64,000 nucleotides of DNA from Rhynchonema sp. JSB1_4 (lineage: Eukaryota > Nematoda > Chromadorea > Monhysterida > Xyalidae), in NCBI GenBank assembly GCA_030248065.1, contig JASAMV010001754.1:23359-87358 (forward strand). Direction: 5' to 3'. Positions 37,216 to 47,211 of this stretch are shown here, piece by piece (position 1 is the stretch's first letter; the number at the start of each line of letters is the position of its first letter). The notes under the pieces were generated by a model. It was not told the origin of the DNA, did no database searches, and saw nothing but the letters and a program-made list of their open reading frames with translations. The position numbers and the translations under genes are program-made.

Positions 37216-37624
37216 TGTAAAGTCGGTCGTTCTAGCTCGCCCAGGGAGCACCTAAAAAGGTTGGGCTGTCAACTTGCACTTGCAGGATGCGCTATCAATT
37301 GGCATACGCGGTCATTATGATACACAACGTATATTTCGTGCAACCGTTCATTTTCACAGTTTTTATGCACGAATCACGAATCTGTGCACGCATTCCGGTA
37401 GGCTCCGTTCCACGCTTTTGTCACCGCTCCTTTCTGCGGTATTCCCATCATGCACCGCCTCCGCCCGTCAGAGAATTTCTCTTCGTTCTTGCGCCTCGCC
37501 CCGCGCGGCGCAAACAAACCCCTCTCTCTCTGCGCTTCGTCTCTTGTTGTTCGTTCCGCGGAGTGGTCGCTTTTTTGCGTTGTTTTTCAGTTTCTGTCCC
37601 ATTAGGTGCGGATTGCTCGTGTGC

Positions 37625-39180
37625 GGCTGGGAAGACTGATTATAAATAATTAAACGGATTAAACGGATTAACCGGATTAAACGGATTTTGGCGTGCTGGG
37701 GGGAAGACTGATTATGGATTGAAAAATAAAACGGATTAAACGGAATCCCTTGCTATTTCAGGCATGAGCGGTGGAGGAAATAGGGAATGAAAAGAAAGAA
37801 ATTTCAGTGCGAGCTGCAGCTGAGCGACGCATGCCTGAGCGACCGGATTGCCGTTCTCTGTGCGAGGCGAGTGCGGCATGTGCCGGTGGGCGTCAGTTTG
37901 AACCAGGAGAGGTGGTTACTCGTTCACATCAACAGCAAAATCAACACACTGTCCGTCCAACAACATGTGTAGTCGACCGATGGATCAAGGCAATCAAGTC
38001 CGGTAAGCAGAAGTCGCAATCGGGCCGTGCCGCACGTGCACGGGCCAGGCCGCGCCGGCCAAACCCGGCCCGATTGCGACCCGATAAGTACCCCAATTTT
38101 TTACCCCAAAAGTGCCATTTTTGGTCCAAAATGGCTCAAAATCCACCAAAAAATTTGCGCGCTTCGCGCGATTCAAGCACATTTCAACCCATAAAAATTA
38201 AATTCCCACGAGTGTAGTATGGCACAGTATCTCCCCTAAAATTTCCCTCCCCCCAAACTAAGTCTAAGGACAATACCGATTTTTCGACCCAGGCCAATAC
38301 CCAATATAATACCAGCAGTGCTGTGGCTGGGGGGGGGGGGGGGGCAGGGCAGTGCTGGGGGGGGGGGGGGGTGGGGGGTCCCCCCCCCAATGGTACCCTA
38401 CCGGCCCCGGCCTGGTACGCTATCCCCCTACCCGCCCCGCTCTGGTACCCTACCCCCCTACCCGCCCCGCCCTGGTACCCTACCCGCCCCGATTTTTACC
38501 CCCAAAATGCCCATTTTTCGGTCAAAAATGCCCAAATTTCGACCAAAACCCTAAAAAGTACAAAAAATCTCGCGCTCCGCGCGATATATGCACTTTTTAG
38601 TACATAAAAACAGGCACTCGAAAAAACTTGTGTTGTACCCTACCCGCCCCGAAAAATCTTCCCCCTCCCCCCCAAACCGGATTTCCCGCCCCCCAAAATC
38701 CCAGGTACACTACCCCCCTACCCGCCCCGATTTTTTCCACCTATGTACCCTACCCGCCCCGCAAAAGTAGCCACAGCACTGGGGGGTCCCCCCAATGGTA
38801 CCCTAACCGCCCCGGCCTGGTACGCTACCCCCCTACCCGCCCCGCTCTGGTACCCTACTCCCCTACCCGCCCCGCCCTGATACCCTACCCGCCCCGATTT
38901 TTACCCTAAAAGGCCCATTTTGTCGGTCAAAAATGCCCAAATGTCGACCGAAAACCCTAAAAAGTGTAAAAAACTTCGCGCTGCGCGCGATATATGTCTG
39001 TTTAGTACGTAAAAACAGGCATCCCGAAAAAACTTGTGTTGTACCCTATCCGCCCCGACAAATCTTGCCCCCCTCCCCCCCAACCGGAGTTCCCCCCCCC
39101 AAATCCCAGGTACACTACAGCACTGAATACCAGTACTAGTTCTGTGGCTGGGGGAGGGAGGGGGTCCCCCCACTGTAGTG
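37625..39180. repeat. Direct duplicate of the inner left arm of palindrome II
   Basis: This stretch repeats about 32110-33650 in the same orientation with few differences, including the cggattaa array, the GGCCCG element remnant and the TACCCGCCCCG element with its AATACCAG duplication. It begins just after the right arm of palindrome II loses similarity. Confidence 0.85.
38316..39125. mobile_element. CAGTG-type element with TACCCGCCCCG word, second copy
   Basis: Copy of 32792-33606 with the same flanking AATACCAG duplication (38308-38315 and 39126-39133). The shared duplication shows it was copied as part of a larger block, not inserted separately. Confidence 0.88.
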
Positions 39181-39463
39181 GCTGGGGGATGGGGGATCCC
39201 CCTAAGGGGTATCTATCTCGAGTCAACCCTTCGGGGGGGGATGGGGGGGAGGGTATCTATCTCGAGCCGACCCCAAAGGGTATCTCGAGTAAGTATATTT
39301 ATGCTTTTTAAAGGCAAAAATCGGTGTTTTTGGACCTCGGAACCCCTTTTTTCGCCTTTTGATGGACCATAGGGGTATCTGGGCAGCCTCTGGGGGGTAT
39401 CTCGAGTAACTCCGAAACCTTCCCCCCTAGGGTATCTTGGGTCGATTGGCCTGCCACCACACT
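39176..39463. mobile_element. CAGTG-like element with GGTATCTATCTCGAG word
   Basis: Left end 'ctgtagtggctggggg', right end GGCCTGCCACCACACTG. Same-strand words ggtatctatctcgag lie at the left and 'gggtatctcgag'/'gggtatcttggg' at the right. It is the same family as the outer element at 26561-29062, in opposite orientation. Confidence 0.75.
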
Positions 39464-39472
39464 GGTCCCCCC

Positions 39473-39857
39473 CAGTGTAGTTCCCGGTCCGGCGCGGCGG
39501 TTAGTGTACCCACTCCTTTTCTCCGTGCGGCGGTTAGTGTACCTCCCTGGGTGGGGGAAGGGGGGAAGACCCAAATCCAGGAAAAAGTCACTTTTTGAGG
39601 TGGAACATTTGACCGATGTTTGCCCCCTTTTGGAAAAAATTCTCCATAAAAAGGGTATTTTGGCGACTTTTGACATCATTGACCTAAAAATCACCCATCT
39701 TGGGCCTGAAAATGCTCATTTTAGGCCTAAAAATGCCGATTTTAGGCAAAAATTGAGGCGGTTAGTGTACCAGGCGCGGCGGTTAGTGTACTAGTGTACC
39801 TTGGTCGCGGCGGTTAGTGAACCTTAGGGGGACCCCCTCCCCCCAGGAACTACACTG
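39473..39857. mobile_element. CAGTG-type element with GGTTAGTGTACC word, intact copy
   Basis: Termini CAGTGTAGTTCCCGGTCCGG and CCAGGAACTACACTG; exact 8-bp duplication GTCCCCCC at 39465-39472 and 39858-39865. Two words near the left end and three near the right, all the same strand. It lacks the insertion present in the 26662 copy. Confidence 0.92.
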
Positions 39858-40198
39858 GTCCCCCCAATGGTAACCTACCCGCCTCGGCCTGGTACACTAC
39901 CCCCTACCCGCTCCGCTGTCCGCTCTGGTACCCTACCCCCCACCCGCCCCGCTCTGGTACCCTACCCGCCCCGATTTTTGCCCTCAAAATGCCCATTTTT
40001 CGGTCAAAGATGCCCAAATTTCGACCGAAAACCCTTAGTTAGAAGTGCAAACAATCGCACGCTACGTGCGATATATGCACTTTATAGCACATAACAATAG
40101 GAACTCAAAAAAACTTGTATGGTACCCTGCCCGCTCCGAAGTATCTCCTCCTCCCCCAAACCCTTTTCAGGAAAAAAAAACGTTTTTTTCACCCGCAA

Positions 40199-40558
40199 CA
40201 GTGTAGTTCCTGGTCCGGAGGGGGAGATAGCGGACCCCCCGTTTTTTGGAGGGGGAGATAGTGTACCCCCGAGGGGAGAAGGGGGAAGACCCACATTCAG
40301 GAAAAAGTCACTTTTTGAGGTAGAAAATTTGACCGATTTTTACCCGCCTTTGGAAAAAATTCTTCATAACAAGGATATTTTGGCGACTTTTGACAATATT
40401 GACCGAAAAATCACACGTTTTTGGCCTAAAAATGCCCATTTTAGGTCTAAAAATGCCTATTTTAGGCAAAAATTAGGGGAGATAGGGGGATAGTGTACCA
40501 CCTGAGGGGGAGATAGCGTACCCGAGGGGGGACCCCCCTCCCCCCAGGAACTACACTG
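40199..40558. mobile_element. CAGTG-type element with GGGGGAGATAGTGTACC word
   Basis: The termini (CAGTGTAGTTCCTGGTCCGG, CAGGAACTACACTG) and core are nearly those of 39473-39857, but the words on both sides are GGGGGAGATAGTGTACC rather than GCGGCGGTTAGTGTACC. The target duplication is imperfect or shifted by a base ('ccgcaac' against 'ctgcaac'). Confidence 0.85.
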
Positions 40559-40572
40559 CCTGCAACTATACA

Positions 40573-40880
40573 GCAGTGTTGTTCCTGGGGGAGGGATCCC
40601 CCTCGGGTACGCCTGCCCCACTGTTCCCCCTCCGGATACGTCTGCTCCCCCAATTTTTGCCTAAAATAGGTAAGTTTAGGCCTAAAATAGGCATTTTTAG
40701 GCATAAAATGAGTGATATTTAGGTCAATGTGATCAAAAATCGTCAAAATACCCTTTCTGTTGAGGTTTTTTTTACAAAAAAGGGCAAAATAGGTCAAATT
40801 TTCGACCTCAAAAAATGAGCCTAAGCCTCTTCGGGTATCTCGAGCAAATCCGGAACCTCCCTCCCCAGGGTATCTTGGGT
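40573..40880. mobile_element. CAGTG-type element, truncated or diverged
   Basis: It starts near CAGTGTTGTTCCTGG. The core, 'ttgcctaaaataggtaagtttaggcc', is the reverse orientation of the 40199 core. The left words read on the minus strand as GGGGCAGGCGTACCC-type. The right part joins a GGTATCTCGAG-type remnant. Confidence 0.6.
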
Positions 40881-41053
40881 CACTTCACTGTTTGTAGGAT
40901 TATAGGAGGTTATATAAGGTGGAGGCTGGCCTGGTCCAAGCCCTGCCAAATTTGAAATGAGGCAAAAAAATTAGAAAAGCTTTCTTCTGTTTTGACAATA
41001 AAGTCTGTTTCTTACGTGACCAACTAAACTATTTTCCATGCCAAATTCTTCAG

Positions 41054-41182
41054 GAATGCGTGTCCGAGTACATTCATTGCCTGACCTGCAAGGCAGCCGC
41101 ACGCAGGGCCAATGAGAAACGCAAGACCATCAACGGCGAAGACATACTCGTGTCGTTGCAGGGGCTCGGATTCGACAATTTT
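41054..41182 (+). pseudogene. Isolated NF-YB histone-fold exon
   Basis: A single 43-codon open exon between a 3' splice site (ttcttcag) and a 5' splice site (gtgagt). The translation holds ECVSEYIHCL and KRKTINGEDIL, the alpha2-alpha3 part of the NF-YB (CBF-A/HAP3) histone fold, ending at GFDNF where many NF-YB genes have VEPLK next. I find neither the upstream alpha1 exon nor the following exon in the window. Mobile elements border it on both sides. It may belong to a gene with long introns, or be a stranded gene fragment; the call as pseudogene is tentative. Confidence 0.65.
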
Positions 41183-41236
41183 GTGAGTTCTTCTCATTTG
41201 TTGCCTATTCCAAGATTTTCATGTCATTAATTAGTG

Positions 41237-41773
41237 CAGTGGTAGGACAAGTGGTGCAGGCAGGGAGCCCATCCCTCAGCGGGCTTAGCCGGCAGGCTGT
41301 AGGGTATTCTCTACGATCAAAAAGGGCGCTTTTACCATAATTTTCCACGTGGGGGCGATGACCTACCTACTGCACCGAGATGGAGCCTCTACCTACCTGC
41401 CTACTGCAAGGGGGCCCCAGCCGCTGAGGTGGTATGTGCCCCCCGCGGTTTGATACAGTATCTCCCCCTCTCTGCTACAGTATCTCCCCCTATTTTAACC
41501 CCAAAGTATTCTTTTTGGCCAAAAAATAGTAAAAATTCTCTACAAATCGGATAAAGGTGGCATAATCTGCGCGCTACGCGCTAATTGTGCACATTTTAAC
41601 CCACAAAAATTCACTCCCCTATCCCTCAAAAACCCTCAAAAAATTCCCCCATCCCCCAAAGAAATCCCCCCAAACTGGGTCTTCCCCCACAATGTCAGAT
41701 GGGAGGGTACAGTATCCCCCCAATTTTTGGCCTCAGGGTACAGCATCTCCCCTCAGCAGTAGCCACAGCACTG
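41237..41773. mobile_element. Cluster of CAGTG-type element pieces with GTACAGTATCTCCCC words
   Basis: CAGTGGTAGGAC at the left and GTAGCCACAGCACTG at the right, with words gtacagtatctcccc near 41455, 41474, 41708 and 41736 and a core 'ctgcgcgctacgcgctaa'. No matching target duplication, so probably two overlapping or truncated elements. It lies just downstream of the NF-YB exon. Confidence 0.6.
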
Positions 41774-42665
41774 CCGGCCAAGAAATGCCTGTTTGAAAAC
41801 TAAACTGCTTATATTAAGCAAAAATTCGGGGAGATGGTGTGGCAGTGGCACAGCACTGGTTGCGGACATGAAGAACGACATGTTCACTCGGAAAGCTCGA
41901 AACGCACACTGTGAAACTTCAGCTCAACACCAAATTGCAGACCGAAACCCACAGTGCTCGACAAGTTCAGCAACGCCGCCTTGACAAATCAGGCAACAAC
42001 AACCAGTCTGACAAGATTGTCAGCAACTTGTCACCGCCGCCGAACTGAGATCACGGCCGAAAAAGATAAAAATTTGTTTTTAATTTTAAGTAAATAAATT
42101 TATAAATCTATTGTAATGATTGTATCCATTCGAAGCAGTTTGCTAGAAAAATACTGCTAATAAGTTTTATTCAAAGGTTATAGTTTCCCAAATTGGCAAA
42201 CTGTTTGAGTGGTTTCATTAACGGTTTCGGATAAGACTACAAAATTTGTTGAAAATTGTTACTTAGGAATTAATATTAATGTAATGATCAAAATAAGATG
42301 AGATATTGTTGTAGAAATTTTGTCCGCTCTGAGCAGTTTGCTGGTGGTAAGTCACTGGTAGTATGTAAGTTCTAACTCAGGAAACTGTTTAGGTGGACCA
42401 ATTACTGTTTTCGGATAAGACTACAAATATTGTTATGAATATTTTTTACATGGCTGACATTGCCAGGAAAAATTTGTGCTAATGGTTTGTTGGTCATTTT
42501 ATTGCACAGAAAAGAACTAAATAAAGTTTTTTTAAAAAAACAAGTATCTGTTTTACATACCATACTGTGTTAAGTTTCGCTCGCTGTTGGGACTACATCT
42601 TGTTTGGGGTGTTGACTGCACAGTTAGCAATAAATCTAAGTTTTGATCGCCAGCAAATCCACAAA
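41774..42665. other. AT-rich spacer with two decayed repeat-exon copies
   Basis: No open exon recognised. Two copies of the motif 'gtttcggataagactac' occur at 42221-42240 and 42401-42424, which in the next gene is part of an exon. Confidence 0.5.
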
Positions 42666-44406
42666 ATGGGAAGAAAGCCACTAAATACTGTTCCGAAGTT
42701 CTATCTGGCCAAAGAGTTTCGTGGTGTGATTGACCACGTTGTGAATGGAGAAGTGCGCACTTTGCGCGAGGAGTGGTCACGACTGCCACAATCCATGAGA
42801 ATCAACAAACACTACAAACGGCTGGGAGAAATTATCACGAAGATAAGAAATGGACAGTATGAATGGCCACCAGAGGTTACTCTATATCATAGTTCTTTCT
42901 TTGTGAATGTCATTGGTGAATAATAATGACTTCGTGATGGTTGCCTGTTTACATCGCAAAAATGCCAGTCACGATCACGATAAGGCAGTACAAACGTCTT
43001 TATTTCCTGATTATTATTCCGATGATCAGGTGGGTATTCCCGATGAAGAAGCTGCCGATGACGGTGTGGCGCCGGTTTCGCTTACCTCCCCGACACAGAC
43101 CTCGATCCCAACCAGTGCAATTGCTTACAATTATTCATCAACCACTGTTTCGGATAAGACTACCACTTCGGACAGCAGTGCTATGTACGTGTACATTCGT
43201 GTATATGTTCGATAGGTGCAGCCAGTTGACACACTGAGAAACTGGTATTGGTTTCACTGATACGTATTTTCTAGCACTTCCTGTGTGCCGCCACCTTCTG
43301 CTGATCCCTCTCAACACAGACCGTGACCTCAAACAGTGCAACGGCCTTCAATCACGCATCAAAGACTGTTTCGGATAAGACTACGACTTCGGGCTGCGCT
43401 GCTAGGTGAGGGCTAATATTACTGTGGTCAGCTCAAGTGGTCAAATCACTTCGTCAACTCAATTCAGTGTGCCGCCTCCTTCGCTTGCTTCCCCAACTCC
43501 AATCGTAACACCGACGAGTGCAACGGCCTACGCTCAGGCGCCAACTACTGTTTCGGATAAGACTACTGGGTGTGTGGTATGAATGACTGGATCTTGGATG
43601 ACATGAACGGGATAGCCTATGTATCTTCTATACCGTGACATGGTTCTCACTGTACCGTGTATATCTGGTAATACCTTTCAGCTCCCATGCTTTAAACAAC
43701 GCGACTCACAGCGCTGCCCAGGACAACGCTGATATTTCAACTCGGCTCGAAAGCGACGACGACGGCGATCAGATGCCCACCCAAGTTCTTGGGTACGGTA
43801 TACGCGTACATATCTACAATCTGTGCCATTGCTGTAAATTATTCTGATGTTTCAGTTCAATTATTGAGGGTTTGTTAACCCAACGTAAGAAGGAGCACGC
43901 AGTTGCTTAAGAGTCCAACGTTCCGGGCTTGTTCTACACATACAATCTCGACGGCGAACCAGTTCCCGGCAGGCGACACCTGCAGTGTCGGTGTCACACA
44001 GCCACGCGTTCCGAGGTGCTAATCGATGGTCAGTGGGTGCTTCAGAAAGCCAACAACAACCACAATCAAGCCAAGTATAAAGTGCGCACCAAGCTGGAAA
44101 TCGCCACCGAACAGCTCGAGTTTGAGCGATGCAGGATGGTGTCCGAAGCACAATACAAACCGTTTCAGTCCACCTACATGGTAAGATGACAATTGGTAAC
44201 ACAATCGAAAGTGTCAAATTAAAAGACCTATGCGAGTAAGCATGACCCAACGTCACTATAAAGAGGGCACACTGTTGGTCGAATTTTTTTAGTGTCTGAC
44301 CAAAAAGCTGCAAGAGTACGCCGTCAAATTCGATGTGCCGGCGTATCAGCTTTATTCCAAGTTCCTGCCCCATTTCGATGACCGGGCAGACAATGGTGTG
44401 ATGCGG
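42666..44406 (+). CDS. Uncharacterised gene with repeated exons and possible FLYWCH-like exon (perhaps the 5' part of the USP gene)
   Basis: Candidate exons: 42666-42875 (starts MGRKPLNTV, basic, no known domain); about 42970-43184; 43468-43569; 43682-43792; 43856-44180; 44293-44406. From 43184 to 44406 the phases agree. Exons 2 and 3 encode a Ser/Thr-rich unit ending TVSDKTT; a further copy between them (43275-43412) is frameshifted. Exon 43856-44180 contains a Cys/His region (RRHLQCRCHTATRSEV, later NNNHNQ) that loosely resembles FLYWCH/GCM zinc-binding folds, but it carries an in-frame TAA at 43908-43910. The last exon ends in phase 0, as the first USP exon at 44944 needs. It could be one gene with the USP, a separate gene, or a decaying gene. 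Confidence 0.5.
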
Positions 44407-44420
44407 GTGAGTGAGTACTG

Positions 44421-44699
44421 TATTGGTCGCACAATGACTTTATAAGAATTGGTCAAATTTTTTTCCTGAATCGCAAAGCAGGCTAGTGACGGGGCAATGA
44501 CGTTGCGTTGCGCGATCACACACAAAACAGGTAGTAAAGAGAATGTTTCAGACCTGCGGCAACGTGGTTGATCTGCTAGATTATTTTCAGCTGAAAATGT
44601 TTTGTGAGAATCACAAATAGCACAGTAGTTAAGAATGACTGAACGTGAAAATCAGGATTGATTTTGATGAATTCTTATATGGTCATTGTGCGACCAATA
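44421..44699. mobile_element. MITE family C, long copy in an intron
   Basis: TATTGGTCGCACAATGAC at the left and GTCATTGTGCGACCAATA at the right, perfect 18-base inverted repeats. It lies in the intron between the exons ending at 44406 and beginning at 44944. Confidence 0.87.
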
Positions 44700-44943
44700 C
44701 CAGATAATAATCATCACTATTAATCACGTTGCTCACCTAACAAAATTTAGGTTGGACAATTGTAATATGGTTAACGTGCACAGCACTCGCGAACACCTGA
44801 CGCAACATGAGGAGCTCGAAGTTAATGTGAAATAAGCTTGAAAACCTTCCATTATATTGTCGGGTCATGATAAGCAGCGAACGTCAATTGTTTGCGCGAC
44901 TCCATATTATGCCAAACTTACTGTCACCACACCAGTAGTTCAG

Positions 44944-46331
44944 GACGCTGCTGAGTTTGTGACGATCATTCTCCGACAGCTACCCCGAGAAGGCCGCATG
45001 CTGCTCGACATCCCGGACATCTACTCGTTTGATCAGGAGCACATGTTCTCCTGCCAAGATTGTCAGCGTTATCAACCACTGCAAGGTTACCTAAATATTG
45101 TGCCTATCTTGTTTCGGTGGGCGTCTACACATGTTCACATTGATAAACCATTACGATGCGCACCAGAAATTTCGATTTCCACGTGCGTGCTTGTTCGGAA
45201 TTTTCAGGTGGCATGTAACATACACATACACCTACAAAAATTTAAGTATTAAAAATATATTATATTTTTTTAATCATTCCAGGGCTGCTCGACACGGACA
45301 TGAACAATGTTTGGGTGCGTGTCAGCCAGCTCCCAACGGATATCGACTCCATGCAACAAGTGCTGGAGTGGTACGGCAAACCGCACGACAAACATCCGGA
45401 TCGAGTAGGCATGGACTCGGATGGTGTCGATCGGTCACATCAAGGGGTGACCGAAGTGCCAAACGCTGTGTGTGTGCACTGCAGTGGCACGCACATTTGG
45501 CCAGCCAAGCGACTGCAGCTGTTGGGCAAGTGAGTGGGACAGTTTTTTTGTTCTTTCAACAATTATATGCGGACGCACCAACACACACACTCCACGAATG
45601 CTTGCACATCGGACAAAACAGCAGGTGAAAAAATAGCAGACTCAGTTTATTCTGCGTTCTCTGACTTGTCAATGTACCCTGGTACAAACATGGGTCACTT
45701 TTAATCAGTTTTGGCCAAACAGTGGATAACGTTTGCCACACTTATCGATCGCTGCAGAACGCATCGCAAGCGAGCAATTCCCAGAAGGAACATAAGTAAA
45801 TGTGGTGCAAATTTCAGGCTTCTGTTTGTGTGGCTCGACCGTCGGTTGAATGAATTTGGCACTCAGCCTCACGGTGGTCTCGGTCAACTAAATGACAAAC
45901 CGATTAAACTTGAGCCGGCCATCAATCTGAACTCAATCACCAGTGTTCGATACCCACCCTACCGCACGGTGGGCGTATTGGTCAGAATCGGAGGTCAGTA
46001 AATCATAAACCGGACGGTCAAGTACCGTACGAACAATGGTCTTAATATGTTTACTAAGCTTGCCCTGCATCCACGTTCGTTCGAAACGGACAACACCAAA
46101 TGCGTGTGACTGTATTATGCGGAACAACTTGTTCTGCCGATTACAAATGCAAAACAGCTATTTTTAGCGCACTTCATCTCGTTTGTTGAAGTGGAAGGGC
46201 GTTGGAAGAAATTTGACGACGAAGACGTGACCGACATAACATTTGCTGAAGTGGCAGCTCAAAGTGAAACCAACGCTGTCATGGTGTTATATGAAAACAT
46301 GACTGATGAAATTTTATTTGCACCATTCTAG
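44944..46331 (+). CDS. Ubiquitin-specific protease (USP) C-terminal catalytic half
   Basis: Four exons joined in phase: 44944-45085, 45283-45529, 45818-45993 and 46168-46331 (stop TAG). The first starts DAAEFVTIILRQL, the counterpart of the QQDAQEF box, with a CQDC pair in FSCQDCQRYQ. The last reads AHFISFVEVEGRWKKFDDEDV, matching the His box (GHY.sfv....W..FDD..V) with the catalytic His and the Asp region, then NAVMVLYEN, where USPs have NAYMLFY. In this fold the His and Asp/Asn complete a Cys protease triad that removes ubiquitin. The Cys box (GNTCYxNS) expected upstream is not found, so either an exon is missing from my model or the protein is inactive. A family member cannot be named. Confidence 0.8.
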
Positions 46332-46772
46332 TTTTTTCTGTTTCTGATTTTATCCCGGTGAACGTCATGTCAATCGTGTGTTTTATGCCCGGATTTCTTG
46401 TGCAATATGAACTGTGCATTTTGTTTGTAATATATTATTGAGAGCATTATGTAGATGTTGGCTTGCTGGCCAAGCCAACTGACAGTAACGTTCTGCCGGT
46501 TTTTCCTGCTTGGTGTTGTTGGAAACGAAAAACATTTCCTTTTATAGGCGTCACACACAATAGCAGTTCCAGAACAAGTAAAAAATGTTGTCACCAAAAG
46601 CGCGAACAACCACGCATCACGTTAAAATTAGGCATGTTCACGTATTCAGACAAACCATTGCAAACGACACAACACACACAACACAGTGACACCTACGCGC
46701 CACACCCACACCACACACACTCTGTAAGTCTGCATGCGACTCGGCCATACGCACGTTCCGCGTAATTCTGAC

Positions 46773-46972
46773 AGCATAATCAGTCTTCCCCCCAGCTGCC
46801 CAACCCAGGAAAGCTGATTATATGCATGCTAAAGCACGCGTAATCAGCCTTCCTGGGATTGGACGCTGGGGGGAAGGCTGATTATATGCCCGTTTAATTC
46901 ATAATCAGTTTTCCCCCCAGAGCCTCTGCAGGACATACTGATTACAATAGTAATCAGTCTTCCATCAACCGT
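46773..46972. repeat. ATAATCAGTCTTCCCCCCAG word cluster upstream of transportin
   Basis: Several copies, in both orientations, of 'ataatcagtcttccccccag' or its complement 'gggggaaggctgattatatg'. The same word flanks the cggattaa arrays in palindrome II. It ends about 240 bases before the transportin start codon. Confidence 0.7.
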
Positions 46973-47211
46973 TTAGCGCTGCTGCTGTCTAATACGCACA
47001 CACGTGTATTAACTAATGCACACACACAGCCAGCTGCGTGTAACGGTTAAACCTGATGATCAAGGGCACCTGGATGATTTTCCAAAGATTTTTATCTCCT
47101 AATAACAATTGCAGTCTAAAAATGCCGCCATCTTATCTTATTAATGTGTCCGACGCCAATCGCCAAATTACCTGTGCTGCATTTTCAGACAAAAAACCGC
47201 AGCGCTAGCGC

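Larger units (their letters stand above)
29565..37610. repeat. Giant imperfect inverted repeat (palindrome II)
   Basis: The left arm, about 29565-33509, is inverted at about 33784-37610, around a roughly 270-base non-matching centre. Matching landmarks in mirrored order are MITE A (30010, 37065), MITE B (30803 and 31179; 35814 and 36186), the TTAGGC arrays, the tRNA-like unit, the cggattaa array and the 'tacccgccccg' elements. Arms differ by substitutions and indels; the region around 36180-36600 is the most degraded. The transposons were therefore in place before the inverted duplication. Confidence 0.88.
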
